DNA from: Sphaerotilus hippei | Lineage (GTDB): Bacteria > Pseudomonadota > Gammaproteobacteria > Burkholderiales > Burkholderiaceae_C | Assembly: GCF_003201595.1 (NCBI RefSeq) | Contig: NZ_QJJS01000018.1 | Location: 1-64,000, forward strand | Direction: 5' to 3' | Length of the DNA stretch: 64,000 nt | Shown here: positions 6,734-19,211 of the stretch, piece by piece | How the letters are laid out: each line of letters opens with the position of its first letter | How positions within the stretch are numbered: the first letter of the stretch is position 1 | Program-made: the position numbers and the translations under genes | Notes under the pieces: model-generated | The model's input: only the letters and a program-made list of their open reading frames with translations | Databases searched by the model: none | Told to the model about the DNA's origin: nothing

Positions 6734-9646
6734 ATGACCGATTCGATCCTTGTTCGTGTGTTCACCCCGACCTGTGGCGTGGCGCTGGTCATCGCGACCC
6801 TGCTGTGCGCGCCCGCACGCGTCATGGCGGGTTCGCCGGACGAGCCGGTCGCTCAGCCCCAGCGCCTCAGTGCCTGGCTGGAGGCGCATGCGGCGGCGCT
6901 GGCCGATCGTTATCCGCTTGGCGCCATGTGGCTGGTCGATGCCGAACGGGTGAGTCAGCAGCAGGAGCGTGAGGCCTTGCTCACGCAGGTGGCTCGCCTG
7001 CGCCAGTCGCCCGCTTACCAGCCAGGGGACGTCGATCGCCTGCTCGAGGTGATCCGGGCGCTGCCCGCGACCGGCCGTGTCCGCACGGCGGCAGTCGATG
7101 GCCGCTGGCTGGAGGCCAATCCGGCCCGTGACCCGATGCTGCAGCCGGGGGACCGCCTGCATGTGCCGCCGCGGCCGCGCTCGGTGGCGGTGCTGCGCTC
7201 GGACGGCCGCTGGTGCCACGTCCTGCATGCCGCGGCCGCCACGGCCCGGACCTATCTGGACAGCTGCCGCACCCCCGAAGGGGCGTCGGCTGACTGGGCC
7301 TGGGTGGTGCAGCCCGATGGCCGGCTGCACAAGGCCGGGGTGGCCGACTGGAACACCACGTCACCGCTGTCGCTGGCTCCCGGTGCGTGGATCTGGGCCC
7401 CGCCTGCCGCCGACCACGACGCCGAAGCCACCCACGAGGCACTGGCCCGCTGGCTGTCCCTGCAGGGCGCGTCGGGCGATCCGCTGGCCGCCGGTCAGAT
7501 CCTGCCGATCCGGTCCTCCGATGCCGAACTGCAGGCGCAGCGCAGCGAGCGCTCGCGTGAGGCCGGCAATCGCCCCACCGCCAGCGACTGGGGCTTCGTC
7601 GGCCTGATGCAGACCCCCACGGCCCGCATGCGCGAGCCCGGCGACTTCTCGCTGAGCTTCCAGCGGGTCTGGCCCTACACCAATGGCAACGTCTTCCTGC
7701 AGCCCTTCGAGGCGCTGGAGGTCGGCTTCCGCTACACCGACGTCGCCAACGTGGCCTACGGGCCGGAAAGCCTGTCGGGCGACCAGTCCTACAAGGACAA
7801 GAGCATCGACCTCAAGCTGCGCCTGTGGTCCGAGAGCCGCTGGGCGCCCGAACTGGCCGTCGGCGTGCTCGACCTGGGCGGCACCGGCCTGTTCGGCTCC
7901 GAATACCTGGTGGCCAGCAAGCGCTGGGGCGCCCTGGACTTCAGCCTGGGCCTGGCCTGGGGCTATCTGGGCCGACGGGGGGACATGGGCAACCCGCTGG
8001 GGGGGCTCAGCGACCGGTTCAAGGAACGCCCGGACAGCAATTCCTTGATGGGGCAGGGCGGCACCGTCGGCTACTCACGCTTCTTCCGGGGGCCGGTGGG
8101 CCTCATCGGCGGGGTGCAGTGGCAGCCTGCGGACGGGCCCGTGCTGCTCAAGGCCGAGCTGGATGGCAACGACTACCGCAACGAGCCGCATGGCAAGGCC
8201 TATGCGCAGAAGTGGCCGATCAACCTGGGGCTGGTCTATCAGGTGCACCCGAGCGTGGACCTGAACATCGGCTATGAACGTGGCAACAAGGCCTCGCTGG
8301 GCATCGCCTTCAAGGTGCCGCTGTCGCGCCTGAGTGCCCGCAAGACGCTCGATCCGGTCCCCGTGCCCGTGGTGGCCACACGCCCGACGGCCGCGCCGGA
8401 CTGGTCGCGCACCGCGGCCGAGGTGGCCCGTCAGACCGGCTGGGCCCCCGAGGCGGTGACGCTCGACGCGCAGCGCCTGCAGCTCGACTTTGCCGGCGCC
8501 TATTCCACCTACGCCCGTGACCGGCTCGACAAGGCGCTGGCGGTGATGCACCGTGACGCACCGGCCTCGGTCGAGACGCTCGAGATCCGGCTGCGCTCGA
8601 TGGACGAGGTGCAGATGAGCGCCCGCACCGACCGCAGCGAGTGGGTGCGCTCCATGACCGAGCCGCCCCGCACGGCCCGGCCGGCCGATCCGGTGCGCCT
8701 GGTCCAGGGCCTCCAGGCCGACGGCCCGCCGCCCGCCGACCGGGCGGCCGTGCGCACGGAGTTCGACCGTCCGCGTCTGGGGGTGCGTCCCACCGTCGAC
8801 CTGATCCAGACCATCGGCGGCCCCGACGGCTTCGTGCTCTACCAGGTCAGTGCCGCGGCGCGGGCGTCGCTGCGCCTGCCGGCCGGCTGGCAGGCCCGCG
8901 GCCATGTGCGCCTGCGCCTGTTCGACAACTACGAGCGCTTCCGCTACGACGGCCCGAGCAACCTGCCGCGGGTGCGCACCCACCTGCGCGAGTACCTCAC
9001 CACGTCGCGGGCGACCCTCGACAGCCTGACGCTGAGCCAGTCGGCCCGCCTGGGAGCGGACCACTACTACGCGGTCTACGGTGGTTATTTCGAGTCGATG
9101 TACGGGGGTGTCGGTGGCGAATGGCTGTACCGGCCGGCGGGCTCGCGCCTGGCGTTCGGCGTCGACGCGAACCGCGTGCGCCAGCGCGACTTCCATCAGG
9201 ACCTGCGTTTCCGCGACTACCAGGTCAATACCGGCCACGCCACGCTGTACTGGGACACCGGCTGGAACGGCGTCAAGGCCAGCGTCAGCGCCGGCCGTTA
9301 CCTGGCCGGCGACCGCGGCGCGACCGTGGTGCTGCAGAAGCTGTTCGCCAACGGCGTGTCGATGGCGGCGTTCGCCACCCGCACCAACGTCTCGGCGGCC
9401 CAGTTCGGTGAAGGCTCCTTCGACAAGGGCATCGTGGTGGGCATTCCCTTCGATGCCTTCCTGCCCCGCTCCAGCGCCTTGACCGCCAGCTTCCTGTGGC
9501 GCCCGCTGACGCGCGACGGCGGCGCGATGGTGGTGCGCCCGGTCAACCTGATGGGCGACACCGTCTGGCTGGATCCGACCGCGCTGTCCTACCGCAGCGC
9601 GCCGCTGCCCGACGGCGAGCTGCCGCCGGACGACCGCGCCGACTGA
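6734..9646 (+). CDS. YjbG (GfcC)-YjbH fusion: polysaccharide export/outer-membrane protein
   Basis: About 970 aa. Residues 1-32 are a signal peptide (cleavage near VMA-GS). Residues about 35-235 look like GfcC/YjbG: an N-terminal helix pair, LPATGRV, GDRLHVPPRP, DWAWVVQPDG and APGAWIWAPP. From about residue 285 the protein is YjbH (DUF940): it opens with WGFVGLMQTPTARMREPGDF and continues as beta-rich sequence to the C-terminus, as expected of an outer-membrane barrel. In E. coli yjbG and yjbH are separate genes, so this is a natural fusion. The start at 6734 gives a normal signal peptide; ATG at 6692, overlapping the yjbF stop, is in frame and could be used by coupling (984 aa). It converges with metH part 2, 7 nt between stops. 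Confidence 0.8.
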   Translation: MTDSILVRVFTPTCGVALVIATLLCAPARVMAGSPDEPVAQPQRLSAWLEAHAAALADRYPLGAMWLVDAERVSQQQEREALLTQVARLRQSPAYQPGDVDRLLEVIRALPATGRVRTAAVDGRWLEANPARDPMLQPGDRLHVPPRPRSVAVLRSDGRWCHVLHAAAATARTYLDSCRTPEGASADWAWVVQPDGRLHKAGVADWNTTSPLSLAPGAWIWAPPAADHDAEATHEALARWLSLQGASGDPLAAGQILPIRSSDAELQAQRSERSREAGNRPTASDWGFVGLMQTPTARMREPGDFSLSFQRVWPYTNGNVFLQPFEALEVGFRYTDVANVAYGPESLSGDQSYKDKSIDLKLRLWSESRWAPELAVGVLDLGGTGLFGSEYLVASKRWGALDFSLGLAWGYLGRRGDMGNPLGGLSDRFKERPDSNSLMGQGGTVGYSRFFRGPVGLIGGVQWQPADGPVLLKAELDGNDYRNEPHGKAYAQKWPINLGLVYQVHPSVDLNIGYERGNKASLGIAFKVPLSRLSARKTLDPVPVPVVATRPTAAPDWSRTAAEVARQTGWAPEAVTLDAQRLQLDFAGAYSTYARDRLDKALAVMHRDAPASVETLEIRLRSMDEVQMSARTDRSEWVRSMTEPPRTARPADPVRLVQGLQADGPPPADRAAVRTEFDRPRLGVRPTVDLIQTIGGPDGFVLYQVSAAARASLRLPAGWQARGHVRLRLFDNYERFRYDGPSNLPRVRTHLREYLTTSRATLDSLTLSQSARLGADHYYAVYGGYFESMYGGVGGEWLYRPAGSRLAFGVDANRVRQRDFHQDLRFRDYQVNTGHATLYWDTGWNGVKASVSAGRYLAGDRGATVVLQKLFANGVSMAAFATRTNVSAAQFGEGSFDKGIVVGIPFDAFLPRSSALTASFLWRPLTRDGGAMVVRPVNLMGDTVWLDPTALSYRSAPLPDGELPPDDRAD

Positions 9647-9653
9647 GCGGGGC

Positions 9654-12425
<2,772 letters not shown>

Positions 12426-12659
12426 GGGCGTCGTGGCGGCAGGCAGGTCGGGACGGACCGGCCTGAGCGGCACACCACGGCTCACCCGCCGTGCCGATCA
12501 GGCCGGGTGAGCGTCGTTGACGAGGTCCCGAGCCTGGCGGCCGGCACCAGGGCCGGACCGTTGCAACGCTCCTCGGGAGGCCCCGATTGTACTGGCCTCG
12601 CCGCCGCGGTGGCGGCGGCCCGGCTTGTGGGCCCGCAGGGGAGCGCACACAATCGGATC

Positions 12660-13244
12660 GTGAAAAAAGTCACGATCCTTGTCGGTGGCCGAGGTCCTGT
12701 GCCAGCGCTGCTGCGCGGTGTGGCGCTGGCCGCGCTGTGCACCGCCTGTGCGGGTCCGCCCGGGCGGGCGTCGGATGTCGAGGGCGGCGCGCGCGTGCCG
12801 GCCGCGGCAGCCGGCCCGGCGGCGGCGGAGCCGTCGCCCTGGCCGGCACTGGTCGTGCAGCTGCAGCAGGACGCCGCCGGCCTGCCGGGGCTGCAGGCCG
12901 GGCTGATCGAGGAGGGCGGCGCTTCCGGCCTGTCCGGCCTGGACCTGCGCTTTTCCCGCGAGCTGATCTTCGAGCCCGGCCGTTCGCTGATCCGGCCCGA
13001 GGCGCGGGAGTGGCTGAACCGGCTGGTCGATCCGCTGCTGGCCCAGCCCCGCTGGCTCGTCGTGGTGGAGGCCCCCGGCGACCTGCCGCCCGGCCGCGAG
13101 CCCTGGCGCGCGCGCGACCGGGCCGATGCGGTGCGCGACTACCTGGTCAACCAGGGCGTGGCCGCCTCGCGCTTCCTGCCGCCGGCCTCGACCGAGGGCC
13201 CGGAGGTGGTGGTGCGCATCACCGGGCGGCGGTCGATGCGGTGA
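12660..13244 (+). CDS. OmpA-like periplasmic/lipoprotein of unknown role
   Basis: 194 aa if started at GTG 12660. The N-terminus is a signal peptide with a possible lipobox (LCTAC, Cys about residue 31; Cys at -3 is unusual). An Ala/Pro-rich linker follows. The C-terminal 90 residues look like a divergent OmpA/MotB peptidoglycan-binding domain: LRFSRELIFEPGRSLIRPEA near the domain start and RDRADAVRDYLVNQGVAASRF near the end, in place of the usual NxxLSxxRAxxV. It is transcribed against and between the two metH ORFs. A GGGGAG lies about 15 nt upstream, too far for an ideal ribosome site, so the start is uncertain. Confidence 0.65.
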   Translation: MKKVTILVGGRGPVPALLRGVALAALCTACAGPPGRASDVEGGARVPAAAAGPAAAEPSPWPALVVQLQQDAAGLPGLQAGLIEEGGASGLSGLDLRFSRELIFEPGRSLIRPEAREWLNRLVDPLLAQPRWLVVVEAPGDLPPGREPWRARDRADAVRDYLVNQGVAASRFLPPASTEGPEVVVRITGRRSMR

Positions 13245-13253
13245 GCGTGCGCT

Positions 13254-14324
13254 TCAGTCCGCGGCCGGCACCAGGGTGCTGAACAGCTTCTGGTGCTCGC
13301 AGCGGGGCTGGTAGCGGCCGACCCGCTCGGCGATCGCGCGGATGTGCTCGGGCGTGGTGCCGCAGCAGCCCCCGGCGATGTTGAGGAAGCCCGCGCTGGC
13401 GAACTCCTCCATCAGCCGCCCCGTCACGTCCGGCGTCTCGTCGAAGCCGGTGTCGCTCATCGGGTTGGGCAGGCCGGCATTGGGGTAGCAGGAGATGAAG
13501 GTGCTGCCGGCCAGGCGCGACAGCTCCTCGATGTAGGGCCGCATCAGCGTGGCCCCCAGCGCGCAGTTCAGGCCGACCGCCAGCGGGCGGGCGTGGCGGA
13601 TGCTGTGCCAGAAGGCGCCGACGGTCTGGCCCGACAGGATGCGTCCCGACGCGTCGGTCACCGTGCCGGAGATGATCACCGGCAGGCGCTCGCCGGTCTG
13701 CTCCATCAGCTCCTCGAGCGCGAAGATCGCCGCCTTGGCGTTGAGCGTGTCGAAGATGGTCTCGACCAGGAACAGGTCGACCCCGCCGTCGAGCAGGCCG
13801 CGGGCCTGTTCGAGGTAGGCGTGCCGGAGCTGGTCGAAGTCGACGTTGCGCGCGCCGGCGTCGTTCACGTCCGGGCTGATGCTGGCGGTGCGCGGCGTCG
13901 GGCCCAGCGCGCCGGCGGCGAAGCGCGGCTTGTCCGGGGTGTCGTGGCGCTCGCAGGCCGCACGCGCCAGGCGGGCGGCCACGACGTTCATCTCGTAGGC
14001 GATGTGGCCCAGGCCGTAGTCGTCCTGGGCGATCGAGGTGGCGCCGAAGGTGTTGGTCTCGATGATGTCCGAACCCGCCGCGAGGTACTGCTCGTGGATC
14101 TCGGAGATCACGTCGGGGCGGGTCAGCACGAGCAGGTCGTTGTTGCCCTTGAGGTCGACCGGGTGATCGGCGAAGCGCTCGCCGCGGAACGCGGCCTCGT
14201 CGAGGTGGTAGCGCTGGATCATCGTGCCCATCGCCCCGTCGAGGATGGCGATGCGCTGCTGCAGCAGCTCGGGCAGGCGGGTGGCGCGGGTGTAGGCGAT
14301 CGAGGAGGCGGGCAGGGCGGTCAT
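13254..14324 (-). CDS. metH: Methionine synthase, homocysteine-binding half
   Basis: 356 aa forming a homocysteine S-methyltransferase barrel. It starts with [13 protein letters not shown], typical of the MetH N-terminus. The zinc ligands are visible as the Cys in GLNCALGA and the Cys pair in [10 protein letters not shown] near the C-terminus. On its own this module binds and activates homocysteine; it needs the folate/B12 half encoded at 9654-12425, and the two probably act as a two-subunit MetH. Its stop is 9 nt from the stop of the opposing lipoprotein gene. The DUF3567 gene lies 36 nt upstream on the same strand. Confidence 0.93.
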   Translation of the reverse strand: MTALPASSIAYTRATRLPELLQQRIAILDGAMGTMIQRYHLDEAAFRGERFADHPVDLKGNNDLLVLTRPDVISEIHEQYLAAGSDIIETNTFGATSIAQDDYGLGHIAYEMNVVAARLARAACERHDTPDKPRFAAGALGPTPRTASISPDVNDAGARNVDFDQLRHAYLEQARGLLDGGVDLFLVETIFDTLNAKAAIFALEELMEQTGERLPVIISGTVTDASGRILSGQTVGAFWHSIRHARPLAVGLNCALGATLMRPYIEELSRLAGSTFISCYPNAGLPNPMSDTGFDETPDVTGRLMEEFASAGFLNIAGGCCGTTPEHIRAIAERVGRYQPRCEHQKLFSTLVPAAD

Positions 14325-14360
14325 GGCCCGGATTGTAGGCAGTCGGCCCCGCCGGGCGCC

Positions 14361-14624
14361 TCAGTGCAGCAGCACCGGCTGCTGGGCCATCGCGGCGAAG
14401 CCGGAGACAAAATCGTCGATGTCGTCCTCCGACGGCGACTGGCTGATCAGCTGCTCGACCCCGTCCTTGAAGGACTCGGCCAGCGCGCCTTCGATGAAGA
14501 TCTCGCGCCGGCTGAACTTGTCGACGATCTCGAAGCCGCCACGGGTCAGCCGCTCCATGCCGGTGGGCGCGGGGACGTCGAACTGGACCACGGCGAAATT
14601 GTCCGAGTTGTAGAGCATGTGCAT
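14361..14624 (-). CDS. DUF3567 family protein
   Basis: 87-aa conserved Burkholderiales protein of unknown function. The N-terminus MHMLYNSDNFAVVQFD is the family signature, followed by an acidic/hydrophobic C-terminal half. AAGGAG lies 9 nt before the ATG at 14624. It precedes metH part 1 in the same direction, a common neighbour arrangement, and is probably co-transcribed with it. Confidence 0.85.
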   Translation of the reverse strand: MHMLYNSDNFAVVQFDVPAPTGMERLTRGGFEIVDKFSRREIFIEGALAESFKDGVEQLISQSPSEDDIDDFVSGFAAMAQQPVLLH

Positions 14625-14756
14625 GGTTCGGTACTCCTTGACGCGATAGCTGGGGGATGCGTGCGGAGTTTTCAACCCCGCGGTCTTGCAAGGGTTGTCG
14701 GCGCCGGCCGCCGCTTCTGTAGGGCGCGGCCCGTCAGGCGTGCGTCGGTCGGTGCC

Positions 14757-15950
14757 CTACAGCGGGCGCAGTTCCCGCAGCAGCAGCACCAGCGCCTCGC
14801 CGCCCGGGTCGCTGAGCACGACCTTGACCGGCCAGCCGTGGCGGGCCGGGTCGAGCCACACCTCGGAGCGGGTGTCGTGCTCATGCTCGGGTTCACGCAC
14901 CAGGTGCACCCAGCCCTCGTCCGTCACGTCCATCACCTTGAAGCGCCAGCGCCGCACCGTGCCGCTGGTGCTGGCCACGTCCATGCCCAGCACGCTGCCC
15001 GCCGGCGGGGCGCCGTGGCCGTCGCGCGCCTCGTTCCAGGCGGTCAGCCGGGCGGCGAGCTGGGGCATCCAGCTGACCCGGTCCTGCGTGCCGGCGGCCA
15101 GCGGCTCGATCGCCTCGCTGGCCGAGAAGCTGATGCGGCCCGGCCCGTCGGGCGGCCGCGAGAAGTTCACCGCCCGTTCGCTGCGGCCGATGCGGCGCTC
15201 GGTGTGGCGCCGCGGCGCCAGCCCGTGGCGGTCGATCTCGCCCTGGCTGGTCTGGAGCAGGATGGAGCCGAGCACCGGCACCTTGCCCTCGAGCCGCAGC
15301 TCGTAGTGCCCGGCGTCGAGGCGCCACGTCAGCTCGCCGCGTCCGCTGATCGAGCCGCGGCTCATCGCGTAGACCAGCTGGGCCGAGGGCGGCAGCTCGG
15401 TCGGTGCGGCTGCGCCTCGGTCCGACGAGGGCGGGCGGGCCGACAGGGCCACCGCGGTCGCGGCGCCCGGCACCGCCGCCGCGCCGGCCTGCAGCGCGCT
15501 GTCGAGCTGGCCCGGCGAGGTGCCTCCGGGCGTCGGGGCCGGCACCAGCAGCGCCCCCGGGCCGGCCGGGCGGACCTCGCGGGCCGGCGGCCGGGCCTGG
15601 GCCGTCACGGCGGCGGCCGGTGCGGCGTCGGGCGTCCCGTCGCGCCCGGCGGGAGCGACCGGTGCCGGCGGGCGGGCGGGCTCGGCTGGCGTCGGCTCTG
15701 CCGGGGGCGTCGGTGATGTCGGTGGTGTCGGTGGTGTCGGGGCCGGATCGGCCGCGGCCTGCAAGGTCACGATCCGCACCGGCGTGCGGGTGCTGTTGCC
15801 GGTGCCCGTGCCGGGCCCGGCATCGGTGACGGCCCCGGGGCTCCACACCTGCCGCGCCAGCCACAGATGGGCGGTCAGCAGCAGCGCGGTCAGCAGCAGC
15901 AGGCCCAGACGGCGGCGGCGGGCGGGGCGTTCGGCGGCGTTCTCGAGCAT
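14757..15950 (-). CDS. DUF3108 domain protein, single-pass membrane anchor
   Basis: 397 aa. A basic stretch and one transmembrane helix (about 15-33, LGLLLLTALLLTAHLWLA) are followed by a long Pro/Ala/Thr linker (about 60-150) and a C-terminal DUF3108 domain from about residue 185 (LVYAMSRGSISGRGELTWRL). The domain is expected in the periplasm, and its function is not established. It is divergent from the FAH-family gene and 132 nt upstream of DUF3567. Confidence 0.8.
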   Translation of the reverse strand: MLENAAERPARRRRLGLLLLTALLLTAHLWLARQVWSPGAVTDAGPGTGTGNSTRTPVRIVTLQAAADPAPTPPTPPTSPTPPAEPTPAEPARPPAPVAPAGRDGTPDAAPAAAVTAQARPPAREVRPAGPGALLVPAPTPGGTSPGQLDSALQAGAAAVPGAATAVALSARPPSSDRGAAAPTELPPSAQLVYAMSRGSISGRGELTWRLDAGHYELRLEGKVPVLGSILLQTSQGEIDRHGLAPRRHTERRIGRSERAVNFSRPPDGPGRISFSASEAIEPLAAGTQDRVSWMPQLAARLTAWNEARDGHGAPPAGSVLGMDVASTSGTVRRWRFKVMDVTDEGWVHLVREPEHEHDTRSEVWLDPARHGWPVKVVLSDPGGEALVLLLRELRPL

Positions 15951-16005
15951 GCGGCGACTCTACCGCGCGACGGCGACGGCCCGGCCCTGACGCGACAATG
16001 GCGCC

Positions 16006-16965
16006 ATGAAACTTGCGACCTACCGGGACGGATCGCGCGATGGCCAGCTGGTCGTGGTGTCGCGTGACCTGTCGACCGCCCACTACGCCTCCGGCATGGC
16101 CAGCCGCCTGCAGCAGGCGCTCGACGACTGGAACTTCATCGCGCCCCAGCTGCAGGACCTGGCCCATGCGCTCAACCAGGGCAAGGCCCGCCATGCCTTT
16201 CCCTTCGACCCGGCCCAGTGCATGGCGCCGCTGCCGCGGGTGCCGCGCCGGGTGGGCGCGCAGGTCTGCCTGACCCATGTCGAGCGCCTGTGCGCCAGCA
16301 CCGGCCGGGCGCTGCCGGCGCGTCTGCAGACCGAGCCGCAGCTGGCCGCGGCCAGTGGCGACCTGTGGCTGGGCCCGCTCGACGACGTGCATGCCGGCCC
16401 CGGCGAGGTCGGGCTCGACCTGGGTCCGGAGATCGCCGTGCTGTGCGGCGACATCGCCCAGGGGGCCAGCCCCGAGCAGGCGCTCGAAGGGGTGCGCCTG
16501 GTGATGCTGGTCAACGACTGGGCCCAGCGTGAGGTCCTTGACCCCGAACTGGCACGCCTGCCCCCTTCGGCCGCGCCGGTCGCGCTCAGCCTTGACGAGC
16601 TGGGCGAGGCCTGGTCCCGCGGACGGGCCGCGCTGCGGCTGCGGGTGCAGGTCAACGCCCGCCCGCTCGGCGAGCTCGACACCGCGGCCGATGCGCAGTT
16701 CCACTTCGGTCAGCTGCTGTCGCTGCTGGCGCGCCACCGGCGGCTGTCGGCCGGCACGATGGTCGGCACCGGCGTGATCGCCTCGCCGCAGCCCGAGGCC
16801 GGCGCGGCCTGCCTGCTCGACCAGCGGGCGATCGAGCGCGAGCGCGACGGCCAGGCCGTCACGCCCTGGCTGCGCGATGGCGACAGCGTGCGCATCGAGG
16901 CCTTCGACGCCCAGGGCCGGAGCCTGTTCGGCGCGATCGACCAGAGCGTGCTGTTTCGCGGCTGA
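16006..16965 (+). CDS. Fumarylacetoacetate hydrolase (FAH) family protein
   Basis: 319 aa. It has the N-terminal FAH subdomain (MKLATYRDGSRDGQLVVV) and the FAH core, with metal-site acidic residues expected around the DDVHAGPGEVGLDLGPEIAV region and a later GTGVIASP segment. Members hydrolyse C-C bonds of 3-oxo acids in aromatic degradation, or act as acylpyruvases or oxaloacetate decarboxylases. No pathway neighbours are present, so the substrate is open. GACAAT at 15993-15998 upstream resembles a -10 element. Confidence 0.85.
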   Translation: MKLATYRDGSRDGQLVVVSRDLSTAHYASGMASRLQQALDDWNFIAPQLQDLAHALNQGKARHAFPFDPAQCMAPLPRVPRRVGAQVCLTHVERLCASTGRALPARLQTEPQLAAASGDLWLGPLDDVHAGPGEVGLDLGPEIAVLCGDIAQGASPEQALEGVRLVMLVNDWAQREVLDPELARLPPSAAPVALSLDELGEAWSRGRAALRLRVQVNARPLGELDTAADAQFHFGQLLSLLARHRRLSAGTMVGTGVIASPQPEAGAACLLDQRAIERERDGQAVTPWLRDGDSVRIEAFDAQGRSLFGAIDQSVLFRG

Positions 16966-17023
16966 GGCCGGGGGCACAATCGACGAGGACCCTTCTCGAC
17001 CAACGATTCCGGAGCAGACCACC

Positions 17024-17992
17024 ATGAGCGACGCACAACAGTACGGCGAGGCATTCGGCAAATTCATGCCGGGCTTCGACTTCCTGCAGGGCCTGATGAA
17101 GAACGCCGGCCAGGCACTGCCCCAGATGGGCCAGTGGATCGCGCCGTCGCTCGACCCCAAGGAGCTGGAGCGCCGCATCGACGAGCTGCGCACCGTGCAG
17201 TTCTGGCTGGAGCAGAACGTGCGCATGATCGCCGCGACCATCCAGGCGCTGGAGGTGCAGCGCATGACGCTCAACACGCTCAAGGGCATGAACGTCACGA
17301 TGGGTGACCTGGCCGATGCGCTGAAGGCCCAGGTGCCCACGCCGGGCCCGGCGCCCGCCGCGCCGACGTCCGATCCGCATCACGCGCAGTGGCCGCGCAG
17401 CTCGCCCGCGGCCGCCCGCCCGGAGGCGGCCGCGCCCGCCGCGTCGCCAGCCCCGTCCCCGGCGCCGCAGGACGAGGCGCAGGCGCCCGCCCCCGGCCTG
17501 GGCGTCGATCCGATGCAGTGGTGGGGCGCGCTGACCGAGCAGTTCTCGCAGCTGGCGTCCCAGGCGGCACAGGTCACCACCGAGGCGGCCCAGTCGGCCA
17601 GCCAGGCGATGCAGGCGGCCAGTGCCGCCGCCGCCGAAGCGGCCGAAGCCGCCAGCAAGGCCGCCGAGCCGCTGGCCGAGGCCCAGGCCCAGGCCGCCAA
17701 CCAGCTCAGCGAGGCCGCCCAGGAAGCCGCGCGCCAGGCCATGCGCATGGCCCAGGCCATCACGCCGGCGGACCGTCCGGAGCCGGCCGAGGCCGCGCCG
17801 GCACCCGCCGCGCCCGCTGCGCCCACCCGCAAGCCCGTCGCCAGGAAGGCGGCCCCGAAGGCTGCCGCGAGCGCGGCCTCCACCCCGCCCGCCGCAGCGC
17901 CGGCGGCCCCGGCCACCGCCCCGCGGCCACGCCGTGCACCGGCGGCCAAGAAGGCGGCCGCGGCACCGCGTCGCCGCCCGTCGGGTGCCTGA
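17024..17992 (+). CDS. phaM: PhaM-like polyhydroxyalkanoate granule regulator
   Basis: 322 aa. The conserved N-terminal part (about 1-100: FGKFMPGFDFLQGLM, then LDPKELERRIDELRTVQFWL and ALEVQRMTLNTLK) matches PhaM, which binds PHB synthase and DNA and sets granule number and distribution at division. The rest is Ala-rich helical sequence with Gln/Glu heptads, then a Pro/Ala/Lys tail ending in PAAKKAAAAPRRR, a histone H1-like, probably DNA-binding end. No phaC, phaB or phasin is visible nearby. GGAG lies 10 nt before the ATG. Confidence 0.82.
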   Translation: MSDAQQYGEAFGKFMPGFDFLQGLMKNAGQALPQMGQWIAPSLDPKELERRIDELRTVQFWLEQNVRMIAATIQALEVQRMTLNTLKGMNVTMGDLADALKAQVPTPGPAPAAPTSDPHHAQWPRSSPAAARPEAAAPAASPAPSPAPQDEAQAPAPGLGVDPMQWWGALTEQFSQLASQAAQVTTEAAQSASQAMQAASAAAAEAAEAASKAAEPLAEAQAQAANQLSEAAQEAARQAMRMAQAITPADRPEPAEAAPAPAAPAAPTRKPVARKAAPKAAASAASTPPAAAPAAPATAPRPRRAPAAKKAAAAPRRRPSGA

Positions 17993-18002
17993 GAGCACGG
18001 TG

Positions 18003-19211
18003 ATGAACACCTTCCTGCATGCCCACGCCACCCATCCCGACGCCCACATGGCGCTGGCGATGGTGGCCGCCCAGATCGAGTCGCAACGCCGCACCCGCGT
18101 CGAGGCCGGCACGCTCGGCCCGCTGAGCCTGGGCTGGGTCTACCTGACCGACCACCACGCGGCCCAGGCCGAATCCCTGCTCGATGACCTGAGGCTGCGC
18201 TGGCCCGAGGTGTCGTGGGTGGGCACGGTGGGGGTGGGCGTGGCCGCCAGCGGGGTCGAGTACTTCGACCAGCCCGGGCTGGTCGTCATGGTCGGCGACC
18301 TGCCGCCCGGCAGCTTCGAGCTGTTCAGCGGCGAGCGCCCGCTGGGGCGGGGCGCCGTCACGGCCCACACCGCCCAGGTGCATGCCGACGGCCACACCCA
18401 CGACCTGGCCGAGCTGATCCACGAGCTGGCCGACCGCACCCGGGCCGGCTACCTGTTCGGTGGCCTGGCCGCCTCGCGCCAGCGCACGGTGCAGATCTGC
18501 TCGCCCGCGGGCAGCACCGATGCCGGGGTCTATGAAGGCGGCGTGTCGGGCGTGGCGTTCGCCGAATCGGTGCACCTGCTGTCGCGGGTCACCCAGGGGT
18601 GCCAGCCGGTCGGGCCGGCCCACACCATCACGCGGGCCCAGGAGCAGGTGGTGCTGACGCTGGACGACGAACCGGCGCTGGACGTGCTGCTGCGCGAGCT
18701 CGACATCGACCTGGGCCAGCCCAAGGAGGCCATGCCCCGGCTGCGCCAGACCCTGGTGGGCCTGACCGATGCCGAGGACGACGCGATGGGCCAGGGCGGG
18801 CAGTTCGGGGTCGACACCCGGGTGCGCCACCTGATCGGGCTCGATCCGCACCGCCAGGGCGTGGCGGTGGCCGACCACGTCGACTCGGGCCAGCGCCTGG
18901 CGTTCTGCCGCCGCCACGTCGAGGCCGCCCGCCGCGACCTGGTGCGCATCTGCGCCGAGCTGCGCGAGGAGCTCAGCCCCGAGGAGCTGGGGGATGCGCC
19001 GGTCGATCCGCTGCAGCGCGTGGCCGGGGCGATCTACGTCAGCTGCTCCGGGCGGGGCGGGCCGCACTTCGGTGCCGATTCGGCCGAACTGCAGCTCATC
19101 GCGCATGCGCTGGGCGACGTGCCGCTGGTCGGCTTCTTCGCCGGCGGCGAGATCGCCCGCCGTCACCTCTACGGCTACACCGGTGTGCTGACGCTGCTGC
19201 TGCGCGACTGA
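18003..19211 (+). CDS. FIST domain signalling protein
   Basis: 402 aa with an N-terminal FIST domain (SLGWVYLTDHHAAQ, SWVGTVGVGV) and C-terminal FIST_C (VSCSGRGGPHFGADSAEL, PLVGFFAGGEI). FIST domains are proposed small-ligand sensors, possibly for amino acids, and are usually linked to signalling modules; here the protein stands alone. It starts 10 nt after phaM and is probably in the same transcript. Confidence 0.85.
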   Translation: MNTFLHAHATHPDAHMALAMVAAQIESQRRTRVEAGTLGPLSLGWVYLTDHHAAQAESLLDDLRLRWPEVSWVGTVGVGVAASGVEYFDQPGLVVMVGDLPPGSFELFSGERPLGRGAVTAHTAQVHADGHTHDLAELIHELADRTRAGYLFGGLAASRQRTVQICSPAGSTDAGVYEGGVSGVAFAESVHLLSRVTQGCQPVGPAHTITRAQEQVVLTLDDEPALDVLLRELDIDLGQPKEAMPRLRQTLVGLTDAEDDAMGQGGQFGVDTRVRHLIGLDPHRQGVAVADHVDSGQRLAFCRRHVEAARRDLVRICAELREELSPEELGDAPVDPLQRVAGAIYVSCSGRGGPHFGADSAELQLIAHALGDVPLVGFFAGGEIARRHLYGYTGVLTLLLRD

